The notes under the pieces are model-generated. The model made no database searches. It was not told the origin of the DNA and worked only from the letters and a program-made list of their open reading frames with translations. From positions 560,734-624,733 of the forward strand of contig UESW01004817.1 of assembly GCA_900491605.1 (NCBI GenBank): a DNA stretch of 64,000 bases. Reading direction: 5' to 3'. Every line of letters begins with the position of its first letter. Within the stretch, counting starts at the first letter, position 1. A program made the position numbers and the translations under genes. Positions 31,477 to 41,366 of this stretch are shown in pieces. The DNA comes from Calamus simplicifolius. Taxonomy: Eukaryota > Streptophyta > Magnoliopsida > Arecales > Arecaceae.

Positions 31477-32875
31477 TGTTGACCCAATTGAGGATTTTGA
31501 TGATTAACAAAACTATTTGAGTATAACATTTGAAGTTACTAATGATTTTGATTAAGTTTTTCAGATTATAAGTCTACTTGATAATCAAAATCAAGAGTCA
31601 AATCAAGTTCTGGTTCAAATCTAATGTCAAATAAGATTGCAGACATTAGAGTCGACACATGGAATCGCAGAGTCGACTCCAAAAAATGGCACAAACTTAG
31701 AGTCAACTCCGGGACTGTGAGAGCCGACTCTAACAGAAAAAACAGAACGATGGATTTTCAGGCCACGACTTAGAGTCGACTCCAGACTGTTAGACTTGAC
31801 TCCAGAAGAATTTTATGTCGACCCCAGAAAAGTCAGAGATGACTCCAGATCGAGCGGATTAAATAATTCGAGTTAGAGCTGACTCCAGAAAAGTTAGAGC
31901 CGACTCCAGAATGTCAGACACGGCTCCAGAACTGTCAGAATGACTCTAAACTTTATCTTTATCTATTTTAATCCCAATGACTATTGTTATTTATGGATCT
32001 AATCCTTCTTACACTTGCTTCTAACGGATAGTTTAAAACTATTTGTGGATTAATCGGATCTATAAGAAGAGGGTTTGTTGCATCCCAAAAGAAGACAAGA
32101 AAGAGGCAAAAAAGAAAGAATAGAGAAAACCTTTGAGATCTATCAGAAAAGAAAAGAGGAAAAACTTATAAGAAAAGATCATACTGATTCCCCAAAAGAA
32201 GAGAGAGAGATTCCAAGCCTTTGCTATTCTATCTATAAGAAATCTCAAGAGAAGGAAGAAGCCATAGTTTTTCTGATCTTCTGAGTCTCAAGAGCATCTT
32301 AAAAGGAAGATCCATACAAAGGAGATCCATTCAAAGGAAGAGAAGGAAGAAGCCACCAAGATCTGCGAATCATGCTTTGATTTCTACTCTCTTATTATTG
32401 TTTCATTATTGTATATTTGCTCATTGAAGCTGTTTTTCTTATAAAATCAAATACTGTTTGCTGGGTTCAATCTGGCGATTGATTCAGTTGAGGCTGTTAG
32501 CCTTGGGCAAGCATTAGCTTGTGGTGATAGTTTTGTGCTGGTGAGCCTTGAAAACCAGCTGGGTTCGTTGTGCGCCCGGAAAAATAACAGTTCGAGTTGT
32601 GAGCTTGCAAAATAACTCTGCTGTAATCAGTTTGATTATAGTGTGGACCCAAGAGGTACTTGAGAGTGGACGTAGGTGTAGGTACACTGAACCACTATAA
32701 AATCTCCTGTGTTTGCCGTGATTGTCTCTTTATCTTCAACTCTCTAATTGTGGTTGTTTAGTTTTAATTTGTGAATCTAAGTTTTTATTTCTGCTGGAGG
32801 TAATCCTTCATCAGAGTTTAAATTTTTGAGAAACCCAATTCACCCCCCCCTCTTGGGTTGCTATCTGGACCAACA
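31477..32875 (+). repeat. Element B 3' LTR (1399 bp)
   Basis: Starts TGTTGACCCAATTGAGG and ends GGACCAACA. About six RYCGAC motifs remain at 31649-31945 among decayed copies. A TATA-like 'tctataag' lies at 32060. The hairpin region keeps its stems with changed bases: the second stem is GAGGCT/AGCCTT instead of GAGGTA/TACCTC. Between them are purine-rich 'agaaaagaaa' runs of the leader. Confidence 0.85.
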
Positions 32876-33378
32876 GGAAAGGAAGCATGGATGACAGGGC
32901 AGCATAGATGGATACTGAAGCCCACATCACTTCGAAGGCAGAGCCCTCAGTGAGGCATATGTCACCTGTCCCCAGCTGTCCAGCACCTTCTGTTCCTATA
33001 CCACCTCCTTCAGCTTCTGTTCAGTTCTCTATTGGTTTTTCTGAGATTCAGATGGAGCAATTGAGATCTTTATTTATGGATCATGAAGCTAATATGAAGA
33101 GTGAGCTAGATGGTAGTCTTATGAGCTTAAGAGAGATGTTCTATTCCTTGGAAGAGAGAGTAAGCAAGATTGAATCATCCTTTGGATCTTCTTCAGAAGC
33201 CTTGAAGACTGATCGTATGCATATATTTAAGAAAATCAAAGACATAGGAGGAGATTTTGATGTATACTCTAAGTGCAATGCTGAATTACAAGAGAAAATT
33301 ACAGTGGCATCTGCATTTATTAATAGAAGATTGAATGAATTTATCAAAATTCAAAGTGAAGGAATGGGAAAATTTTAG
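32876..33378 (+). pseudogene. Element C additional ORF, C-terminal part
   Basis: The open frame from 32908 reads 'MDTEAHITSKAEPSVRHM', then a proline-rich linker, then 'FSEIQMEQLRSLFMDHEAN' and a helical end 'ELQEKITVASAFINRRLNEF', stopping at TAG 33376-33378. It aligns with the element A aORF C-terminus (26760-27262: 'DTEAPGPSVRH', 'FTELQLRQLKGLLDDQ') but not with that of element B. The Met at 32908 is internal, not a true start; the N-terminal domain was separated by the insertion of element B at about 32875. Confidence 0.7.
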
Positions 33379-34007
33379 AAGAACTCAAAAGACTCCTTAG
33401 ATTTTGATGTTTTTAGCTTTTGTTGTTTGATTTACCTTTTGATGTACTTAGTCTTTGAAGTTTAGTTTGAATCTTTGATGTAATGAAGTTTTTTTTTTTT
33501 TTTGTTGAATGATGTAATGAAGTATGATGTAATGAAGTATTTAACTTTATGAAATTTGTAATGAAGTTTGAGTATTCAATGAATATCATAGTTGAACTTT
33601 GATTTTGAGTTAATATGTTTTTCTCATATTGATTCTTATACTTAAACTTTTATAAAGAAGGAGAAAGAATGATTGATGTTAATTTAAGCTAAACATATCT
33701 TTCTTAACTTTTTTGTTGATAACAAAAAAGGAGAAGAGAAGATAATTGTATATGCATTAAATAAACTTATTGATGAAATTATTGAATGAATTTGATTAAT
33801 TGGTGATTAATTGGTATCAAGCATTGAATAAACTTATTTGCATGAGTTTTAATGATAAGGGGAGAGAAGATGTTAATTTGAGTATCATAGGGGAAGCTAC
33901 CTCATTCAGGGGGAGCTTAACTATGAGAACTTAAAATTTGCTTTGAAACTTTCATTGTTTAATCATGCATATAGTCAATGTTTTTGTCATCATTAAAAGG
34001 GGGAGAT

Positions 34008-35567
34008 TGTTGAACCCAATTATTGATTTTGATGATTAACAAAAGACATGAGTATTCATTGTATTTCTAACAAATTTGAGAAGTTTTAGGTATTAAGAAT
34101 GTCTAATTATTCAAATGATGCACAAAATTGGTTTAGAATTAAGTTTTAAATAGAAAATATTTAAGTTCAGACCTTGGAGTCGACACTTATAGTGTCTGGA
34201 GCTAACACTAGGGTGTATCAGAACATTTCTAAGTTTTCGGTACGGTTTGGAGTCGACACCTGAAACTCTAGAGCCGACTCTAACATGAGATACATAGAAG
34301 TGCTTCTGCGTCAGTTTTTGGAGCCGACACCTTGAGTTCAGGAGCCGACACCTGGAGTTCGGAAGCCGACACCTGGAATTTTGGAGCCGACTCTAACCTG
34401 AGAATAGAGAGCATATTTTTTGGACATTGTCGGAGTCGACACCCTCGGTTTCGAGAGCCGACACCTAATGTGGCGAGCCGACACATCACTTTTTCGGAGC
34501 CAACTCCCCAACAAACTTTTATTTACTATTTTTAGAAACCCGAGTTGGAGCCGACACCTGCAAAGTTGGAGCCGACTCCAACCTATCAGGAATAGATTTT
34601 TAAATGTCAGAACGGACTCCAACGGTAATATTTTTCTACCTAATCTCTAACGGCTATATTTCTTTGTGTGTAGAAGTAATTCAAGTCTTCTGTAACGGCT
34701 ATTTTTCTCACCTAATCTTGGATTAAGAGATCTATAAAAAGAGGGAACCGTCCATTTGAAAATAAGAGACAAAAAAATCAGAAAAAGAGAGAGAAAAAGA
34801 GAGAGAAATTTTCAAAGAGAAATCTCTGAATCCACGTTCATCTTCTGAAGAGTGATTCAAAAGAAATCCAAAGCTTTCAAAGATCATTTTCGGAGGATTT
34901 ACAAAGAAGAAAAGAAGAAGCTTAAAAGCCCTTTTTCCTCAACTTCTCCACAACAAACTTCTGTGAAAAATCAGAGCTGAAGCTTGATTCAACCATTCAA
35001 AAAGAAGAGGAAAAGCAGAAAAGAAGAAAAGCTTGCATTCAAATCGCTTCAAATAGGATTTTCTAATCCTTGTCTTTTTAAATTAAATATTTGCTCATTT
35101 GAGGAGCTATTTTGTATTGTAAACCTTATTTTCAAATTATTATTTACTAATTCAATCAGGGGGATTGAATTAGTGGAGGTAGTATACCTCGGGATAAGCT
35201 AAGGTCAACTTGGATTTGGGTTTTGTGCTGGTGAGCCCAGAAAAATCGATTGGGTTCATTGTGATCCCGGATAAAATAATAAGTTGGAGTTGTGAGCTTG
35301 TAAAATAACTCGACTGTAATCGGTGGGATTATAGTGTGGACCCAAGTATTCTTGAGAGTGGACATAGGTATTGGATACACCGAACCACTATAAAATCTTT
35401 TTGTTTGTCGTGCATTTATCTCTCTCTCTATCATCTTTATTTATGCTTAGCTTTAATTAATTTAGTTCACTTAAGCACATTCATATCAATCTAATTATTT
35501 TCAAAGAGTTAAATTTTTTAAAAGAACCCAATTCACCCCCCCTCTTGGGTTGCCATCTGGGCTAACA
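34008..35567 (+). repeat. Element C 3' LTR (1560 bp)
   Basis: Starts TGTTGAACCC just after the tract AAAAGGGGGAGAT and ends GGGCTAACA. The U3 holds a dense RYCGAC array of the GAGCCGACACC form (34173-34583, nine GCCGAC cores plus GTCGAC copies). TCTAACGGCTA (34646-34656) matches the MSA consensus. The TATA box is at about 34731. The hairpin chain begins at 35147 with CTAATTCAATC/GATTGAATTAG. Confidence 0.88.
34173..34583 (+). promoter_or_regulatory. GCCGAC array in the U3 of the element C LTR
   Basis: Motifs of the form GGAGCCGACACCT, GAGCCGACTC and GGAGTCGACACC recur every 20-60 bases. GCCGAC is the DRE/CRT core bound by DREB/CBF proteins. The same array type is in D (39957-40326), G (63475-63805) and, reversed, F (55046-55420). 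The regulatory role is inferred. Confidence 0.5.
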
Positions 35568-37282
35568 CGGCCTCCAGGGCATAGAGGCTCGAGTGTCTCT
35601 GTTTTGTACCTTCTATACTCTCCATTGCCAGGGCCGCCCTGGTTGGTGGCTATTTACTCCTAGGCCTGGCCGAGTCATCAGGCTGAGCCTCCCCTCGTCC
35701 ATCAAAAGGTGAAAGACCTGGTTCTTCTTTGCGAACCTTGAGGGAGTGAGGTGGGATTGGGAGAACCCGCACCTAGAGCCAAACAAGAACCTGATGGTAG
35801 TCCTGAGGGACCAAGAGGCGCATAAGCGTTTGCTAGCCTCCGAGGTCCCCCTCGTCGAAAGCTCCTGTCGGAGGAATACCTTCGGCTCGTCGGCAAAGGC
35901 TCATCGGCATCCTCCTGAGTGATGGTGAGCGATCATAGATCTCCCATTTTTTTTACTGACTGACTCTAGCACTTGTAGATATGAGGGTGCTGGTTGACAT
36001 CGTGAAGAGGGCGGTGGCCAAGAGGAAGAGGGCCGCTAGCGATGCTGAGGGTCGGGGAGGAGGACTTGCCCCTGGTCTCGATCTCCAAGCCCTCCCCCTA
36101 GCGAGCCTCAACTGAGCCAGGGGGCCGCCCTACCGATCGATCTCACTATTGAGTCCCCTCTGGAGGAGCCACAGGTCAAGGTGGTCTCCCCACCCGCGAA
36201 GCCAGTTATCTCGGGCATAGCGCCAGTCCTAGATGGGGGCCTACCAGAGGGAGAGGAGGCGGGTGAGGAGTACCCAACATCATCAGGGCCGTCGACAGAG
36301 GAGATGCCATCGGCCTCCGGCATGACACCTACGGCCTCAACGACGGCTGAGCCCTCGTAAGGAGGTGGGCTCAGGGCAATCCCATCCTAGCCCTCGCTGA
36401 TGAACCATGGCCTCATGGCAGAGTGGCTGCTGACCCAAGTCTGCCTATCGGAGTTCCTCCTGGAACTCCTGCGCCAGGGAGGCTTCGCCTTCTTTTGGGA
36501 TGCCTCCGCGGTACTATTGTGGGCAAGTATCCTTTCTTCATTGTGATACTCTTTTATCTTATTGCATGCTGATAGAGATCCTCTTCGTGCAGCTGGTGAA
36601 CTCCATGTCCACCACAAGGGAGGTCACCCTCCGAGGTGATAGGGCCCTCCACCGCACTCAACAAGAGGCTGTCGTCGCTCGGGCTCGGGCCGAGAGGGCC
36701 GAGGGCACCTTGGAGGCTGCTCGAGCCGAGCAGGCAGAGGAGCTGGAGGAGGCAAGTCATCGTGCAGTGGCTGAACTCGAGTGCACCCGGGTGTCAAGGA
36801 GAGGTTGGACATCGCCCAGGCGATGATCGGGGCCCGCAACATATGTATCCACACCCTCTATCTGGAGGTGAAGGCGGCCAAGTTGTGGGCCAATGATGCC
36901 GAGGAGATCGCTCGCATGGCCAACGCCAGAGTGGCTGACGTTATTGCGAATAGAAGTGAGGCCCTCCAGAGGGCATTGGAGATGGAGGCAGCGGTGTGAG
37001 CCATCGAGGCGGTGACACGAGCCACTGAGGAGAAGGCCGCAGCAGCCGAGAGGGCAGTGGCCGAGGCTATGGAGCACTATCGGGGCTTCGAGGCCTTCTT
37101 GGATGAGCTGGCGAAGGCCTCGATTGACGTCTACCTAGGGCATCCGAGAATGCAAGGAGAAGGCGGTGCGGGTCTTTGGCATCCCCGGCCTCAACAACCT
37201 CGAGCCAGATAGTGAGGAGCCGGAGGGATCGCCCTCGGTGCCGAGGTCGGCCGATGATGGATCTGCACCGGTCGATGCCTGA
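35568..37282 (+). pseudogene. Antisense extra ORF of the Tat element ('putative gypsy type transposon' domain)
   Basis: Near 35640-35790 one frame reads 'WLFTPRPGR', 'LSLPSSIKR', stop, 'KTWFFFANLEGVRW', the signature of the 'putative gypsy type transposon' (Transposase_28) domain. Downstream are basic 'VKRAVAKRKRAAS', a Pro/Ser/Glu-rich linker ('GMTPTASTTAEPS'), then alanine- and glutamate-rich coiled coil ('ARAERAEGTLEAARAEQ', 'AAAAERAVAEAMEHYRGF') and an acidic end '...DDGSAPVDA' with TGA 37280-37282. A likely intron lies at about 36527-36590 ('gtatcctttc' to 'cgtgcag'). The 5' end is cut at 35568, and several stops and frameshifts are present. It is transcribed opposite to pol. Its function is unknown. 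Confidence 0.75.
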
Positions 37283-37915
37283 AGACCTTTTCTTCTTGTA
37301 ATCTTCATTTTGCCTTGTTCACTTTTGTGTTGAAGTCTGACTCGAGTTGACATTATGTAGACATTTTGACAAGTAATGAAGAGTAAATTTTTTCAAGCAT
37401 CGAAGTATTTGGATTCTTTTTGGATACTAAGTTAGCATGTTGTCTCTTGTGAGGTTGAGTGAGCTCAGAGTGATGACTCGACCCAAGTCCGAAGTGGGCT
37501 TGGGGGCGAATGTTAAGGCCGGCTCGGGGTCAGGCTTAGTATTGGTGTGGGAATCGGCCTTAGAAGCCATCCTTAGGGAGGTCTCGTATGCAGACTCCAT
37601 GGTAAGTCCGCCCTCATGCCGACTTGGGCGTCGGTCTCTGGTGCCGACCTGAAATCGGTCTTTGCACATGACCTCCTTGCTCCTTGGACATTCCTGTGAA
37701 AGGTTGCAGGTGTCGAAGATCCATAGTTTCTGAGGAGAAGATAAATACCTCCAGAATCCGCAAAGGAGAGGCTTTGTCAGACTCCTCCTTAGCTCTTGGG
37801 TCCCTGGAGATGAAGATCCAACTAAAGAAGAGGGCGTTTGGACGGCGAGTGGTAGCGTTCTTGTTGCTCTTACTTAATGAGCTTGGGCTCAAGGCCCCTC
37901 TTGCTGATGAGTTTT
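37283..37915. other. Untranslated part of the Tat element
   Basis: Between the antisense ORF stop and the minisatellite. GC content is mixed; no reading frame looks like a protein. It may hold 5' or 3' signals of the antisense gene, but none is recognisable. Confidence 0.5.
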
Positions 37916-38715
37916 AGTCTTTGGTGCTGACCTGGAGTCGGTCTTTGGTGCTGGCCTGGAGCTAGTCTTTGGTGCCGACCTGGGTTGGTCTTTGAGTGCC
38001 GGCCTAGAGCCGGTCTTTGGTGCCAACCTAGGTCTATCTTTGAGTGTCGGCCTGGAGTCGGTCTTTGGTGCCGACCTGGGTCGGTCTTTGAGTGCCGACC
38101 TGGAGTAGGTCTTTGAGTGCCGACCTGGAGCCAATCTTTAGTGCCGACCTGGGTTGGTCTTTGAGTGCCAGCCTAGAGCCGATCTTTGGTGCCAACCTGG
38201 GTTGGTCTTTGAGTGCTGATGCTGGAGTCGATCTTTGGTGCCGATCTGGAGCCGGTCTTTGGATGCCGGTGCTGGAGTCGGTCTTTGAGTGCCGGCCTGG
38301 AGCCGATCTTTGAGTGCCAGCCTAGAGCTGGTCTTTGAGTGCCGACGCTAGAGTCAGTCTTTGGATGCCAATACTGGAGTCGGTCTTTGGTGCCGGCCTG
38401 GAGCTAATCTTTGGTGCCGACTTGGATCCGGTCTCTGGTGCTGACTAGGAGCCAGTCTTTGGTACCGATATGGAGTTGGTCTTTGAGTGTCGGCCTGGAA
38501 CTGGTCTTTGAGTGCCAATGCTGGAGTTGGTCTTCAGTGCCGATGCTGGAGTCGGTCTTTGGTATCGATCTGAGCCAGTCTCTGATGCTGACCTGGAGCC
38601 AGTCTTTGAGTGCCAACATGGAGTCGATCTTTAAGTGCCAACCTGGAGCCGATATTTGAGTGCTAACGCTGGAGTCGATCTTCGGTGCCGGCCTAGAGCC
38701 GGTCTTTGGCGCTGA
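37916..38715. repeat. Minisatellite, about 24-28 bp unit, about 30 copies
   Basis: The unit is close to GTCTTTGGTGCCGACCTGGA plus GCCG or GTCG; a second variant has 'tttgagtgccg'. The two variants are interspersed, and copies differ by substitutions and 1-4 base indels. It lies directly after the Tat pol stop codon on the minus strand. Tandem repeats in this position are known from Tat/Ogre elements and can seed satellite DNA. Confidence 0.88.
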
Positions 38716-38800
38716 GAGAGAAAGATACTCAAACATATCTTCATTAGCTGAAAGAATGAGATGCTCAAATTTTATAGTCGGTTAGTTGTATACATTACTA

Positions 38801-39765
38801 TTAGTACCGATGAAGGTTGTCCACAATACAGGTGCAAGGGAGTGGCTTTCCGTCGAGTCCTTCGATCCGGTACACTTCACGATTGAGGGCTTCGGTGACT
38901 CGGTAGGGCCCTTCCTAGTTTGGCAATAGTTTGCCTTCCTCCATGGGCTTTGAGACCTTGGCTCGTCTGAGGACTAAGTCTTCGGGGAGGAACACCCTGG
39001 GATGAACTCGGGCATTGCAATACATTGTGGTCCTTTGGTGGTAGGCGGCCATTCTGAGTCGCGCTCGATCACATGCCTTCTCGACGAGGTCGAGATTGGC
39101 CCATAGCTGACTCGGATTGCCCTCCTTGTTGTATGACTCTACCCGAGAACTAGGGACGCCGATCTCCACAGGGATGACGGCTTCCGATCCAAACACAAGG
39201 CTAAAGGGAGTCTCTCTGAAGGAAGTCGGTGGCATCGTGTGGTATGCCCACAACATGTTTGGGAGCTCCTCCACCCATCTTCCTTTAAAGTCATCCAGAC
39301 TGCCTTGAGCCCCTAGAGGATGGTCCGGTTTGTGACCTCGGCCACTCCATTCATCTGCAGATAATCGACGGAAGTGAATCGTTGGTAAATGCCCAGCTCG
39401 GTGCAGAATTCTCTGAAGGGGGCACTAACGAACTACCAACCGTTGTTGGTGACAAGGGTGTGGGGCAATCTGAATCGACAGATAATGGATTTTCAAAAGA
39501 AAGATCTCACCTTGCCCTCGGTGATCTTGGCGAGTGCCTCAGCTTCTACCCACTTAGTGAAGTGGTCAATAGCGATGAGTAGGAACTTTCTCTAACCAGA
39601 GGCCGGGGGGAATGGTCCTAGGATGTCCATTCCCTACTGCGAGAAGGGCCATGGAGCCGACAAAGGGTTTAGCTAGGAAGTCGACTATCGTTGGATGTTG
39701 GTGTGTCATTGGACAGCTCACACTTCCACACCAGCTCAGCAGCGTCTTCTCTCATGGTAAGCCAA
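38801..39765 (-). pseudogene. pol: Tat-type polyprotein, integrase and C-terminal end
   Basis: Minus strand, starting at the cut at 39765. A decayed zinc region ('MREDAAELVWKCE') is followed by the integrase core: first Asp in 'IAIDHFTKWVEAEALAKI', the second site changed from the usual VTDNG to 'VTNNG', and Glu in 'MNGVAEVTNRTI'. From 39274 the frame is open: 'ELPNMLWAYHTMPPTSF', 'RETPFSLVFGSEAVIPVEIG' (20 residues) and 'RVFLPEDLVLRRAKVS'. The end '...TCIVDNLHRY' stops at TAA 38801-38803. A TAG replaces the tryptophan of the usual 'NWEGPYRV' at about 38915, and other stops lie in the core. With the second catalytic Asp changed and several stops, it is inactive. Confidence 0.88.
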
Positions 39766-41305
39766 TGTTGAAAAATTATTAAGAATTATTTATCCAATTG
39801 TTGATTTTGATCATTAACAAAAGCCATGAGTATATTCATTGTGTTTCTGATAAATTTGATAAGTGTTTCAGGAATTAAGAATGATTAATTATTCAAAAGG
39901 TATATGGAAATCAGTTTTGAATTAAATTTTAATGGATTATTAAAAAGTTTAGAAGTTAGAGCCGACACCCTAACAGTCTCGAGCCGACTCTAGAGCGTAT
40001 CGGAACAGTTCAAGATTTTTAGCACGGTATGAAGCCGACAGCCTAACAGTCGGGAGCCGACTCCAACTTGAGATACAGAGAACTGTTTTCTGCTTCAGAA
40101 GCTAGAGCAGACACATGAATTTTTGGAGCCGACTCTAACATGAGTTACAGAGACTATGTTTTTCAGAGTAATTCCTGGAGCCGACACCTCAGGATCAGGA
40201 GGCGACTCCAGACAGCGGTGAGTCAACACTTTGTAAAGTGGGAGCCGACTCCATGTCGAATTACTTTTTGCTATTTTTGAAAAATCAATTTGGAGCCGAC
40301 ACATAAAAAGTTGGAGCTGACTCCAACCTATTAGAGGATGATTTTCAAAAGTGACAAATCAGCTCCAACGGCTATTTTTTCTCATCTACTTCTCAACGGA
40401 TCTATTTTCTTGCATGGAGAACTCATCAAGGTACATTTCAATGGCTATTTTCTCACCTAATCTTGGATTAAAATCTATAAAAAGGGGATATCCGACCGTT
40501 CGACATAGAGAGAAAAAAATGGAAAAATCAAGGAAAATATCTAGTGAAAAAAGAGAGAAAAATCAAAGAGAAATCTCCGAGTCCATGCCTTTCATCTGAA
40601 GAGAGTTTCTAGAGAAATCCAAAGCCCTCAAAGATCAAAATCGGAGGATTTTCAAAGGAGAAAAGAAGAAGAGCAAAAGCCCTATTTCTTCAACATTCTC
40701 TTCAACAAATTTTTGCCAAGAATCAAAGCTGAAGCTTGGTCCATCCATTCAAAAGAGAAGAGGAAAAGAAGAAAAGCTCACATCCAGATTGCTTCAATCA
40801 GGCTTTTCTAATCTTTATCTATTTACATTATTTATTTGCTAAATTAAGGAGCTTTTGAATTGTAAACTTTATTTTGAATTGTTGGTTGCTAATTCAATCA
40901 GGGGAATTGAATTAGTTGAGGTAGTTTACCTCGGGACAAGCTAAGTTTAGCTTAGGTTAAGGTTTTGTGCTGGTTAACCTGTGAAATTGGCTGGGTTCGT
41001 TGTGACCCCATAAAAAATAATAAGTTTGAGTTGTGATCTTGTAAAACAAATCAACTGTAATCAGGGGATTATAGTGTAGATCAAAGAATTGCTTGGGAGT
41101 GGACGTAGGTGTGGCTAACACCGAACCACTATAAATCTTTGTGTGTTTGTCGTGCATTGTCTTCTCTCTTTTTATCATATTGTGCTTAGCTTTTATTAAT
41201 TCACTTTACTTGGGCACTTTCACATCAAGCAAATTGTTTTCAAAGTGTTAATTTTTTTAAAGAACCCAATTCATCCCCCCTCTTGGGTTGCCATCTGGGC
41301 CAACA
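39766..41305 (+). repeat. Element D 5' LTR (1540 bp)
   Basis: Starts TGTTGAAAAATTATT and ends GGGCCAACA. The U3 array of GAGCCGAC motifs spans 39957-40326 (eight GCCGAC cores). TCCAACGGCTA (40364-40374) is an exact MSA match. The TATA box 'tctataaaaagg' lies at about 40469. The hairpin chain begins at 40889 with CTAATTCAAT/ATTGAATTAG. Left flank GCCAA lies in Tat sequence. Confidence 0.9.
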
Positions 41306-41307
41306 AT

Positions 41308-41319
41308 TGGTATCAGAGC
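41308..41319 (+). other. Element D primer binding site
   Basis: TGGTATCAGAGC, initiator-Met tRNA type, two bases after the LTR end. Confidence 0.92.
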
Positions 41320-41366
41320 TTGTGCTCATTTAAACTTGATCTAACAATCAAGAGCTAAAGATCCAA

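Larger units (their letters stand above)
29693..32875 (+). mobile_element. Element B: 3' half of a SIRE-like element
   Basis: Consists of an aORF without its N-terminus (29694-30842), polypurine tracts (31112-31475) and a 1399-bp 3' LTR (31477-32875). No gag, pol, primer site or 5' LTR is attached. The left side ends at the LTR tail of element X. The LTR differs from those of A and C in its U3 (RYCGAC array mostly decayed), so it is a separate subfamily. On the right it abuts the middle of the element C aORF, so B probably inserted into C. Confidence 0.8.
32876..35567 (+). mobile_element. Element C: 3' end of a SIRE-like element
   Basis: Holds the C-terminal part of an aORF (32876-33378), polypurine tracts (33720-34007) and a 1560-bp 3' LTR. 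Its left side is cut by the element B LTR and its 5' part is not in the window. On the right it abuts the Tat-type element at 35568, into which it probably inserted. Confidence 0.8.
35568..39765 (-). mobile_element. Tat-type Ty3/gypsy element fragment
   Basis: A 4.2-kb GC-rich block unlike its neighbours. On the minus strand it holds the integrase end of a Tat/Ogre-like polyprotein (stop at 38801), then a minisatellite (37916-38715), then an extra gene in antisense (plus strand, to 37282). The order pol end, tandem repeats, antisense ORF is known from Tat-lineage elements. Both ends are cut: by the LTR of element C on the left and of element D on the right. No Tat LTR is present. Confidence 0.85.

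Noticed and set aside
36108..37077. Minus-strand frames opposite the Tat extra ORF
   Set aside because: The plus strand has the recognisable domain and coiled coils; minus frames are shadows.
37427..37917. Overlapping frames in GC-rich DNA
   Set aside because: GC-rich sequence has few stops by chance; no domain pattern, and frames run on both strands.
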